NCBI GenBank assembly: GCA_900100245.1
Contig: FNEU01000008.1
Span: 110,214 to 149,481 of the forward strand
DNA: 39,268 nucleotides
Source of the DNA: Lachnospiraceae bacterium G41
GTDB taxonomy: Bacteria > Bacillota > Clostridia > Lachnospirales > Lachnospiraceae
Direction of reading: 5' to 3'
The position numbers were made by a program, and so were the translations under genes. Shown piece after piece: positions 33,164 to 39,268 of this stretch. The notes beneath the pieces were generated by a model. That model did not search any database and was not told where the DNA came from. It saw nothing but the letters and a program-made list of their open reading frames with translations. The stretch's first letter is position 1. Each line of letters opens with the position of its first letter.

Positions 33164-33174
33164 AAAAACTCCAA

Positions 33175-34068
33175 TTATTTCTTTGTATCTATTGTTATAA
33201 ATATAAGTTCGCCGGGATTAAAAAGTCTTAAGGGAAGCGTGTGGAAACCTATGCCGCAGCTTACTATAAGTCTTATAATTGCATTCTTGCTCGATACGTA
33301 CGAGTCGGCATAGCGCACGAACTTTCCGTTTTCATCATACACTCCGCCCGAGTATTTCGGGAAAAACCTGATCCCGGGATGCGCAACACCGTGTAAAAGA
33401 GGCAAGCGAATCAGTCCGCCGTGAACATGGCCCGATAAAATAAGATCACTTCCGTAAGCATTGTAATACTTAAAGTAATCCGGATTGTGCGCCAGAAGTA
33501 TATTGTATTTATCATCCTCAAGTTTACCGATTAAAGACTCAATATAATCATCATCCATATGGTAAACCTTAAATCTCTTGTAAAAGCTTCGGTCTATATC
33601 CGCGGAACTTACTTTTATGTTGTTTTCCTCAAAGTAATGAAAACTGTTTGAAAGAATCGGTATATTGTACTCTTCCATCTTTGCGGCAAATTCATCATAC
33701 ATAGTGCCATAGACTTCAGGATAAATCTTGGCCCTGTATTCATGATTGCCAAGCGCCGTGAATGTGGGTGCAATCCCTGATAATTCTTTTAGGAAGTAAT
33801 AAGCTCGATCCTGCTTTCTTCCTTTGGCGGCTGTAATTGTGTCACCGCCGCAAAGAATAACATCGGGAGCAAATTCTTTTATGTCCTCATAAAATTTCGG
33901 AGTACACGAATAATTGTGCAAATCAGAAACAAAGCAGACTTTGAGTTTCTTCTTCACCTTACTGTCATAAATCGCCACGCTTCTTACGACATAGCGGTTT
34001 AAATCTACGATATTAATTATGAAAAGAATTACAAGGCAGGCAATTAATGCCCCAAGAATATATTTCAA
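33175..34068 (-). CDS. Membrane-anchored metallophosphoesterase (YkuE/YaeI-like)
   Basis: 297 residues. One N-terminal helix (residues 3-22). The calcineurin-type motifs are all present: VCFVSDLHNY (Asp-x-His), ILCGGDTI, ALGNHEYR (Gly-Asn-His-Glu), LLAHNPDYF, and ILSGHVHGG (Gly-His-x-His). Family members hydrolyse phosphodiesters, some lipid-linked (UDP-diacylglucosamine or cardiolipin-like), but this substrate is unknown. The start is TTG (34066-34068) with GGGG about 9 bases upstream; no ATG lies nearby in frame. First gene of mpe-scpA-scpB. Confidence 0.88.
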   Translation of the reverse strand: MKYILGALIACLVILFIINIVDLNRYVVRSVAIYDSKVKKKLKVCFVSDLHNYSCTPKFYEDIKEFAPDVILCGGDTITAAKGRKQDRAYYFLKELSGIAPTFTALGNHEYRAKIYPEVYGTMYDEFAAKMEEYNIPILSNSFHYFEENNIKVSSADIDRSFYKRFKVYHMDDDYIESLIGKLEDDKYNILLAHNPDYFKYYNAYGSDLILSGHVHGGLIRLPLLHGVAHPGIRFFPKYSGGVYDENGKFVRYADSYVSSKNAIIRLIVSCGIGFHTLPLRLFNPGELIFITIDTKK

Positions 34069-34107
34069 TATTGATACCCCGAAGATTTACTTTGCTCAAC
34101 GTGGGAT

Positions 34108-34136
34108 ATTATAACACAAATCACGCTTTAGGGCAA
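34108..34136 (-). promoter_or_regulatory. Promoter of the metallophosphoesterase-scpAB operon
   Basis: Minus strand: -35 TTGCCC (34131-34136), 17-bp spacer, -10 TATAAT (34108-34113). The -35 touches the U run of the rpsU terminator. Confidence 0.65.
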
Positions 34137-34165
34137 AAAAACTGCCGTGATTTTCTCACGGCAGT
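34135..34165 (-). terminator. Terminator of rpsU
   Basis: The minus strand ACTGCCGTGA-GAAAA-TCACGGCAGT (10 bp perfect) is followed by TTTTTTT, 10 bp after the stop. Confidence 0.95.
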
Positions 34166-34174
34166 CTGTATTAA

Positions 34175-34351
34175 TTAATTGTATTTACGTTTTCTTGCAG
34201 CTTCAGATTTTTTCTTACGCTTTACGCTGGGCTTTTCGTAATGTTCTCTTTTACGAATTTCCTGCTGAATACCGGCCTTGGCACAGTTTCTTTTAAAACG
34301 TCTAAGCGCGCTGTCTAATGATTCATTTTCTTTAACTTCAACTCTTGACAC
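34175..34351 (-). CDS. rpsU: 30S ribosomal protein S21
   Basis: 58 residues from a GTG start (34349-34351). It begins [20 protein letters not shown], then [20 protein letters not shown], and ends with a very basic tail ([18 protein letters not shown]). This is the standard S21 sequence and length. S21 joins the small subunit near the mRNA exit and helps initiation. RBS GGAGGAGGG, 8 bases before GTG. It is monocistronic, with its own promoter and terminator. Confidence 0.97.
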   Translation of the reverse strand: MSRVEVKENESLDSALRRFKRNCAKAGIQQEIRKREHYEKPSVKRKKKSEAARKRKYN

Positions 34352-34415
34352 TTCTCAACCCTCCTCCAAGACCAAATATACGTGCACGGTCTGTTTGAGT
34401 AATCGCACAAATTGA

Positions 34416-34443
34416 ATTATACCAAAAAAATCCCGTACGTCAA
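34416..34443 (-). promoter_or_regulatory. Promoter of rpsU (extended -10)
   Basis: Minus strand: -35 TTGACG (34438-34443), 16-bp spacer, TGG-TATAAT (-10 at 34416-34421, with the extended TGn). Leader about 55 nt. Confidence 0.8.
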
Positions 34444-34600
34444 GAAATTTTTAAGTTAGCCGTATTCTCTTTTCAATAAATATGGAATTTAAAAGCCAAC
34501 AATATTATAATGTCTTTTATACCATATACAAATAATATGGTTATTTAAAAACTTTCAATACAAGATATTCGTATTGTCTTATAATTTGGGGAATTTTAAA

Positions 34601-35779
34601 ATGATTGCACTTTTATCTTCTATTTTTATAAAAAACAAAAACAATTATAACGATGAAAATGTCCGCAGAAGATACGGAATGTTAACCGGAGCCGTCGGAA
34701 TAATCCTTAATCTTTTCCTTTTTGCGACCAAATTCAGCGTCGGAATCATCACATCCGCCATTTCTGTAACCGCGGATGCTTTTAACAACTTATCCGATGC
34801 CGGAAGCAGCATTATAACTCTTTTAGGATTTAAACTCTCAGGCCAAAAGCCCGATAACGAGCATCCTTTCGGACACGGTCGTATCGAATACATCTCGGGA
34901 CTTATCGTTTCATTAATTATCTTAATCGTTGCTTTCGAACTTATTAAATCAAGTATCGGAAAAATCATTCATCCCGAGGAAGTAAAGATAAGCGTGCTTA
35001 CATTTGTATTCCTCGCACTTTCGATTATTATCAAGCTTTATATGTTCTCTTACAATATGATATACGGCAAAAAGATTTCGTCGGGCGCAATGAAAGCAAC
35101 CGCAATCGATTCAATCAGCGATACAGTAGCCACAACCGTTGTTTTAATCTGCTACATTCTTTACGCAGTATTTAAGATTAAAATCGATGCCTACGCGGGT
35201 ATTGCAGTCGGCCTTTTCATTGCATATGCAGGTTATAAGACCCTAAAAGAAACCATTTCACCTCTGCTTGGTCAGACGCCCGATCCCGAGTTCGTAAAAG
35301 AAATTGAATCAATAGTTCGTTCCAACGAATCAGTCATCGGAATCCACGATATGATCGTTCACGACTACGGCCCTACCAGAATCTTCGTATCACTCCATGC
35401 GGAAGTTCCCTGCGACAAGGATATCCTCTATCTTCACGAATGTATCGACGATATCGAAAACGAAATCAAAACAAAGCTTAACTGCGAAGTTTCCATTCAC
35501 ATGGATCCTGTGGATACCAATGATGAAACACTCTTTGAGGCAAAGGTTCTTGCAACTGAAATCATAAAAGAAATAGACGAAAGACTCACTCTTCATGATT
35601 TCAGAATGGTTCATGGCGAGTCACATTCAAATCTGATATTTGATGTGGTTATACCACATAAGTTTAAGATGAGCGAAAGTGAACTGGTTGAAGAAATACA
35701 GAAGAAAGTTCATGACAAACATAAGGGTTACTACTGTGTAATCAATGTGGATAACGACTATGCGGGCATAACGAAGTAA
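34601..35779 (+). CDS. Cation diffusion facilitator transporter, Mn2+ type likely
   Basis: 392 residues, CDF family. Six transmembrane helices in residues 28-215, then a cytoplasmic C-terminal domain (about 215-300) and a further charged extension of about 80 residues. TM2 carries ADAFNNLSDAGSS (Asn-x3-Asp) and TM5 TAIDSISDTVAT (Asp-x3-Asp). The Asn/Asp and Asp/Asp pairs resemble the Mn2+-exporting subgroup rather than the His/Asp zinc exporters; HPFGHGRIEY follows TM2. The ATG at 34601 has GGGGA 8 bases upstream; a TTG at 34574 has no ribosome site. The C-terminal domain repeats the alpha-beta CDF fold (FRMVHGESHSNLIFDVVIP), so it may be doubled. Confidence 0.88.
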   Translation: MIALLSSIFIKNKNNYNDENVRRRYGMLTGAVGIILNLFLFATKFSVGIITSAISVTADAFNNLSDAGSSIITLLGFKLSGQKPDNEHPFGHGRIEYISGLIVSLIILIVAFELIKSSIGKIIHPEEVKISVLTFVFLALSIIIKLYMFSYNMIYGKKISSGAMKATAIDSISDTVATTVVLICYILYAVFKIKIDAYAGIAVGLFIAYAGYKTLKETISPLLGQTPDPEFVKEIESIVRSNESVIGIHDMIVHDYGPTRIFVSLHAEVPCDKDILYLHECIDDIENEIKTKLNCEVSIHMDPVDTNDETLFEAKVLATEIIKEIDERLTLHDFRMVHGESHSNLIFDVVIPHKFKMSESELVEEIQKKVHDKHKGYYCVINVDNDYAGITK

Positions 35780-35792
35780 GCGGTGGTTGCTG

Positions 35793-35854
35793 GGGGACGG
35801 GGGTATAGTGTCATTTTGAGTAGTGTTGCAAAATGACACTATACCCCCGTCCCC
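35793..35854. repeat. 26-bp perfect inverted repeat (possible MITE/REP-like element)
   Basis: Arms 35793-35818 and 35829-35854 are exact reverse complements over 26 bp, with a 10-nt loop (AGTAGTGTTG). The outer part is GGGGACGGGGGT and the inner part ends TGTCATTTTG. It sits between the convergent CDF and GH95 genes. It could fold into a bidirectional terminator, but it has no U run. GGGGACGG-led palindromes of this kind are known to recur in Clostridiales genomes; copy number cannot be judged from one window. Confidence 0.85.
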
Positions 35855-35868
35855 TCGCAGCTTTCGGT

Positions 35869-38016
35869 TTACTGCTCAACCAGGCTTTTGGTCACCACCC
35901 CATTCTCCCACTCAAGCACCCTCAGCGTTTTACCGCCTCTTAGTTTCAAACCTTCCACTCTTCCTTTCTTCCATTTATCCGGAAGTGCGGGAAGAGTTTT
36001 TATTTCACCGTTAATACTCTGAACTAGCATTTCCGCTATGCCTGCAACTGCTCCGAAATTACCGTCTATCTGGAAAGGCGGATGATTGTCAAAAAGATTC
36101 GGAAGCGTCTGCTTTTCTATCAGAGTATGCAGGTTTTCAAGTGCTTCATTTCCCATTCCGAGTCTCGCATACATATTTATAATCCATGCTCTGCTCCAAC
36201 CTGAATGACCGCCGCCGAATGAAAGTCTTCTCTCAATAGTCTTCTTCGCTGCTTCAAACAGTTCGGGCGTTTTTTCGTTTATCTGCCATGCAGGGTAAAG
36301 AGCGAAAAGCTGCGAAATATGTCTGTGTCCGGGCTCAGCTTCTTCGTAATCTTCATTCCATTCCATGATGGTTCCGTTTTTGCTTATCTTAAGCTCAGGA
36401 ATTTTTTCAAGGTTTTTTACCGCTCTGTCTGTAATACTGTCTTCTGAATTCTTAAGCACCTTCTCCGCTTCAATACATGCTAAAAGAAGTTCTCTAATTA
36501 TTTCATTATCCATCGTCGCGCCCTTACAGATAACGCCCTTTTCACCGTTTGGAAGTATATATGTATTTTCCGGACTTAGAGTCGGACATAAAACAAGTTT
36601 ACCGTTATCTTCTACAAGAAAATCCATTATAAAAACTGCGGCATCACGCATAATCGGATAATATTTTTCAAGGAAATCCTTATCCTGATTAAACAGAAAA
36701 TGCTCCCATATATGTAATGAAAGCCATGCTCCGCCAAGCACCCAGTAGCTTGAAGATATACATACATCCTGAGGCGCGGAATCTCCCCAGATATCAGTAT
36801 TATGATGCGCGACAAATCCGTTTAAGCCATACATCTTCTTAGCGGTAACCTTGCCATTCTCTCTTACTCTTTCAAGAAGATCAAATAAAGGTTCCTCGCA
36901 TTCGGAAAGGTTCGTAATATTTGCAGGCCAGTAATTCATTTCCGTATTGATATTAATCGTAAAACGGCTGCCCCACATAGGGAAATAATCTTCGTTCCAA
37001 ATTCCCTGCAGATTTGCAGGCAAAGAACCCGGTCTTGAAGATGCGATTAAAAGGTATCGTCCGAAATTAAAGAATCTAACACTCTCTTTATCATCTTCAA
37101 TTTCAAGCTTAACCCTGTCATATAAAGTTCTGTAATCTTCTGTGTGCTCTTTTAAGAGCTCTTCCCAGGCTTTATCTGCATTTCTCTTAATATCTTCTAT
37201 AGCAGCATTCTTAACAATATCGTTACAAACCCTAAAAGAAGTTTCAGCCGACAAAATAATAAGCGCCTCATCCGCATTTTTAACCACAACTGTATTTCCG
37301 ATATCTTCTGCGCTTCCGCCTTTTACGATAGTCTTAACCGCACACGATAAAAGTATCGGATCTTTGCCACCCACGGTCGCATTCATAACCTGAAGATGTT
37401 CACCCGCAAAACTAATATCATCCACGAATTTATTGTAATTCTGCTTTCTTACAACCTGCTCTTTAAAAGGAACATTCTCCCAAGGCGCATATCCTCGTCC
37501 GATATTCACCCTAAAAGAAAGCATGCCCTTCTTATTGGCGGAAAGCCTTACTGCCATACATCCTGCAGGATACGAAGAAATCACTTCTCTTTTATAATTC
37601 ACATCTCCGTTTTTATAACTAACGGAAACAACAGCATTTTTAATATCAAGCTCTCTTTTATAATCCGAAAACTCGTAATTATCCTGATCAAACTCGATAA
37701 AAAGATTGCCCAAAGGTTCATAATGGCTCTGCTCTTCCGGAAGTCCCGATAAAGCAAGAGCACACAAATCCTCTGCTTCTTTTATCCTGCCTTCAAATAT
37801 AAGCTTTCTTATTTCTCCAAGCTTTTCAAATGCCGAAGGATTATTTCTGTCTTTAAATCCTCCATACCATACGGAATCCTCATTTAACTGAATTCTTTCG
37901 GTATGAACATTTCCGAATACCATTCCGCCAAGTCTTCCGTTACCTACAGGAAGTGCTTCATTCCAGTTATCTGCGGGTTTATCAAATTCTATTTTATGAA
38001 CGTCAATATTATTCAT
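35869..38016 (-). CDS. Glycoside hydrolase family 95 (alpha-L-fucosidase/galactosidase type)
   Basis: 715 residues, the length of a GH95 catalytic module. The N-terminal beta domain begins [18 protein letters not shown]. The (alpha/alpha)6 barrel has [20 protein letters not shown] (Asn pair), [11 protein letters not shown] (general acid Glu), [20 protein letters not shown] and [20 protein letters not shown] (Asp). No signal peptide is seen, so it acts in the cytoplasm on imported oligosaccharides. GH95 members cleave alpha-1,2-L-fucose or alpha-L-galactose in host glycans or plant xyloglucan. The start at 38016 has AAGGA upstream; an earlier ATG at 38043 lacks one. No transporter or regulator lies next to it. 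Confidence 0.94.
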   Translation of the reverse strand: MNNIDVHKIEFDKPADNWNEALPVGNGRLGGMVFGNVHTERIQLNEDSVWYGGFKDRNNPSAFEKLGEIRKLIFEGRIKEAEDLCALALSGLPEEQSHYEPLGNLFIEFDQDNYEFSDYKRELDIKNAVVSVSYKNGDVNYKREVISSYPAGCMAVRLSANKKGMLSFRVNIGRGYAPWENVPFKEQVVRKQNYNKFVDDISFAGEHLQVMNATVGGKDPILLSCAVKTIVKGGSAEDIGNTVVVKNADEALIILSAETSFRVCNDIVKNAAIEDIKRNADKAWEELLKEHTEDYRTLYDRVKLEIEDDKESVRFFNFGRYLLIASSRPGSLPANLQGIWNEDYFPMWGSRFTININTEMNYWPANITNLSECEEPLFDLLERVRENGKVTAKKMYGLNGFVAHHNTDIWGDSAPQDVCISSSYWVLGGAWLSLHIWEHFLFNQDKDFLEKYYPIMRDAAVFIMDFLVEDNGKLVLCPTLSPENTYILPNGEKGVICKGATMDNEIIRELLLACIEAEKVLKNSEDSITDRAVKNLEKIPELKISKNGTIMEWNEDYEEAEPGHRHISQLFALYPAWQINEKTPELFEAAKKTIERRLSFGGGHSGWSRAWIINMYARLGMGNEALENLHTLIEKQTLPNLFDNHPPFQIDGNFGAVAGIAEMLVQSINGEIKTLPALPDKWKKGRVEGLKLRGGKTLRVLEWENGVVTKSLVEQ

Positions 38017-38156
38017 CTCTATTCCTTTTAAGAGTTTTAGCAATCAAAACAAATCACTGTTTTATGCCGATATATATTATATATGAATACTTAATTATTA
38101 TACATCAAATACTGCTCTTTTTGATTAGATAAATACGCAGAAATTATTCAAACCTC

Positions 38157-38185
38157 TTGACAAGGTTCTTATGTCGTGTTAATGT
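38157..38185 (+). promoter_or_regulatory. Promoter of the hemolysin III-family gene
   Basis: -35 TTGACA (38157-38162), 17-bp spacer, -10 TAATGT (38180-38185). Confidence 0.7.
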
Positions 38186-38201
38186 AGTATTGTAAACTAC
38201 A
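38183..38201. promoter_or_regulatory. Operator-like dyad at the -10/start region
   Basis: TGTAGT-ATTGTAA-ACTACA, a 6-bp perfect dyad around a 7-bp centre, overlapping the -10 end and the start point. The GTAGT/ACTAC halves resemble operators of the BlaI/MecI/CopY winged-helix group. No such regulator gene lies in the window. Confidence 0.5.
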
Positions 38202-38234
38202 TCTTGTGAATTTAAGATTTAGGAGGTGGCGATT

Positions 38235-38891
38235 ATGAGCGATTTGGAAGTTTTTAAATCACAAAGCGTAAAAGAAGAAATAAGCAATGCAATATCTCAC
38301 GGAATAGCCGCTGCCCTTTTTATATTCGGTACTGTAATAATGATAGTCGAAGCGTCTATTAGACACAAAGGTGCAATGGCAATAACAGGTGTTTCGATAT
38401 TCGGCGCGAGTCTGATTCTTTTATATCTTACATCATGCCTTTATCATTCACTTACAAATTACAATGCCAAAAGAGTTTTCAGAAAACTCGATCACTGCAT
38501 GATATTCATCCTTATAACAGGCACCTACACTCCTATCTGCCTTTCCATCATCAGAGGCTGGGCAGGCTGGACCGTTTGGGGAATAAACTTAGCATGCTGT
38601 GTACTCGGCGTAACCTTAAATGCAATATCGGTCAGAAAATTCGACAGGATATCGCAGATTTTATATATAATCATGGGCTGGTCGGCAATCATCTTCCTTT
38701 ATTCCATGATTAAAACAATCCCGATTTTCGGACTTGCACTCGTAGTATTAGGCGGAATTATTTATACTATAGGTACCTTCTTCTACCGAAAGAAGAACTT
38801 AAAGTTTTCACATTTTATCTGGCATCTCTTCGTATTCCTTGGAAGCCTGCCGCACTTTGCAATGGTTCTTTACTACGTATGCATTAAATAA
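38235..38891 (+). CDS. Hemolysin III / YqfA family membrane protein (PAQR-like)
   Basis: 218 residues, seven transmembrane helices. Family motifs: ISNAISHGIAAALF (His), TSCLYHSLTN (Ser/His), RKLDHCMIFILI (Asp/His) and FSHFIWHLFVFLGSLPHF (His residues near the C-terminus), the metal-ligand set of the PAQR hydrolase-like fold. The name hemolysin is historical; true lytic activity is not implied. The ATG at 38235 has AGGAGG 8 bases upstream; the GTG at 38226 would overlap that box. Confidence 0.92.
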   Translation: MSDLEVFKSQSVKEEISNAISHGIAAALFIFGTVIMIVEASIRHKGAMAITGVSIFGASLILLYLTSCLYHSLTNYNAKRVFRKLDHCMIFILITGTYTPICLSIIRGWAGWTVWGINLACCVLGVTLNAISVRKFDRISQILYIIMGWSAIIFLYSMIKTIPIFGLALVVLGGIIYTIGTFFYRKKNLKFSHFIWHLFVFLGSLPHFAMVLYYVCIK

Positions 38892-38934
38892 ACATCATAA
38901 AAAAAAAACAAAAAAGGACGGAAATTATGAACTG

Positions 38935-38966
38935 CACCCCGAATGTTAGACAAAGCATTCGGGGTG
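38935..38966 (+). terminator. Hairpin at the IS left end, possible terminator
   Basis: CACCCCGAATG / CATTCGGGGTG (11 bp perfect, loop TTAGACAAAG) followed by TTTTTAT. It would stop transcripts coming from the hemolysin III gene and so limit outside activation of the transposase. Confidence 0.75.
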
Positions 38967-38971
38967 TTTTT

Positions 38972-39268
38972 ATGTCTAAATATAGTTTTGAGGAAAAATA
39001 CGAAGCTGTTCAACGTGTTTTGGATGGAATGTCTATTTGTGATAGCGCTCGAATAATGGGTGTGGATGAGTCTCGAGTTCGATATTGGTTTCATTTATAT
39101 GAAAACCATGGTTGGGAACTACTAAGAAATGGCGGAGCATCTTATGATGGTGCTTTTAAGGTTATGGTTGTAGAATATATGCATAGTAACCATTTGTCGT
39201 GTCTATCCACAGCTGCTTATTTTGGAATTAAGTCCAGTTCACAAGTTGTCAAATGGGAACGAATATAT
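38972..39268 (+). CDS. IS3-family transposase OrfA (helix-turn-helix), partial
   Basis: 99 codons are open to the right edge: it begins MSKYSFEEKYEAVQRVLDG. Two helix-turn-helix units are seen, one with SARIMGVDESRVRYWFHLY and one with HLSCLSTAAYFGIKSSSQVV, as in IS150 InsJ-type OrfA. It binds the element's ends. RBS GGGGTG from the hairpin, 5 bases before the ATG. An in-frame ATG at 38927 straddles the IS boundary and is less likely. OrfB (DDE domain) should follow outside the window. Confidence 0.85.
   Translation, partial: MSKYSFEEKYEAVQRVLDGMSICDSARIMGVDESRVRYWFHLYENHGWELLRNGGASYDGAFKVMVVEYMHSNHLSCLSTAAYFGIKSSSQVVKWERIY

Larger units (their letters stand above)
38928..39268 (+). mobile_element. 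Left end of an IS3-family (IS150-like) insertion sequence, partial
   Basis: The left terminal sequence TGAACTGCACCCCGAATGTT is typical of IS150-group ends, and a transposase OrfA reading frame follows. The element runs off the right edge, so the right end, orfB and target duplication are not seen. The boundary at 38928 is inferred from the TG end. Confidence 0.75.

Noticed and set aside
35627-36014. Opposed small frames over the 26-bp inverted repeat (both containing NDTIPPSP).
   Set aside because: They are products of the repeat's symmetry and overlap the CDF and GH95 genes.
38927-38971. ATG at 38927 as start of the transposase.
   Set aside because: The codon straddles the IS end; the ATG at 38972 is the internal start.
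1-39268. CRISPR arrays, tRNA or rRNA genes, prophage or defence genes.
   Set aside because: No regularly spaced repeats and no tRNA/rRNA signatures other than tmRNA; no matching protein families found.

Overview
The window is a gene-dense, low-GC chromosomal segment of an anaerobic Firmicute, most likely a Lachnospiraceae member of gut or rumen type (Butyrivibrio/Pseudobutyrivibrio/Roseburia-like). I infer this from the cysS-mrnC-rlmB-sigH cluster, an rnfCDGEAB operon, a biotin-dependent Na+-pump decarboxylase operon, a four-domain S1 protein gene following ispH, a DUF6273 surface protein and AGGAGG-type ribosome sites. No exact taxon can be fixed from sequence alone. Most genes read on the minus strand.

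Layout, left to right. (1) 1-1424: a secreted DUF6273 protein, cut by the left edge, preceded by a near-consensus promoter, a c-di-GMP-I (GEMM) riboswitch and an intrinsic terminator. (2) 1438-4347: tmRNA, smpB, secG and gpmI, a trans-translation/secretion group plus glycolysis. (3) 4537-7218: a single protein joining an XRE helix-turn-helix, a cupin and a complete acyl-CoA synthetase, preceded by a full T-box leader whose specifier reads best as AUC (Ile). (4) 7302-14297: the cysS-mrnC-rlmB-sigH operon continuing into a 76-residue unknown, an internally duplicated coiled-coil membrane protein, a PlsC-type acyltransferase and a second acyl-CoA ligase. (5) 14375-20619: rnfCDGEAB and the flavinyltransferase gene apbE, which together supply a complete, flavinylated Rnf ferredoxin:NAD+ ion pump. 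(6) 20755-21938: a YprB-like exonuclease on the plus strand. (7) 21958-26130: BaiN/HI0933-like flavoprotein, cmk, ispH and rpsA. (8) 26133-31614: a five-gene biotin-dependent carboxyltransferase/Na+ pump operon (12S-like CT, lipoprotein-OadG, BCCP, OadB, 5S-like CT). (9) 31692-34443: metallophosphoesterase, scpA, scpB and rpsU. (10) 34601-38891: CDF metal exporter, a 26-bp perfect inverted repeat, a GH95 glycosidase and a hemolysin III-family protein. (11) 38928-39268: the left end of an IS3-family (IS150-like) element, cut by the right edge.

The most interesting part is region 3. A T-box is normally found on aminoacyl-tRNA synthetase, amino-acid biosynthesis or amino-acid transport genes. 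Here it sits on an acyl-CoA synthetase that also carries its own DNA-binding and ligand-sensing domains. The best hypothesis is uptake of a branched-chain (or aryl) carboxylic acid as a precursor of the amino acid read by the T-box, for example 2-methylbutyrate to 2-methylbutyryl-CoA to isoleucine by reductive carboxylation, with control at both RNA and DNA level. Two energy-coupling systems (Rnf and the decarboxylase pump) lie in the same window and could share a Na+ gradient. That link is inference.
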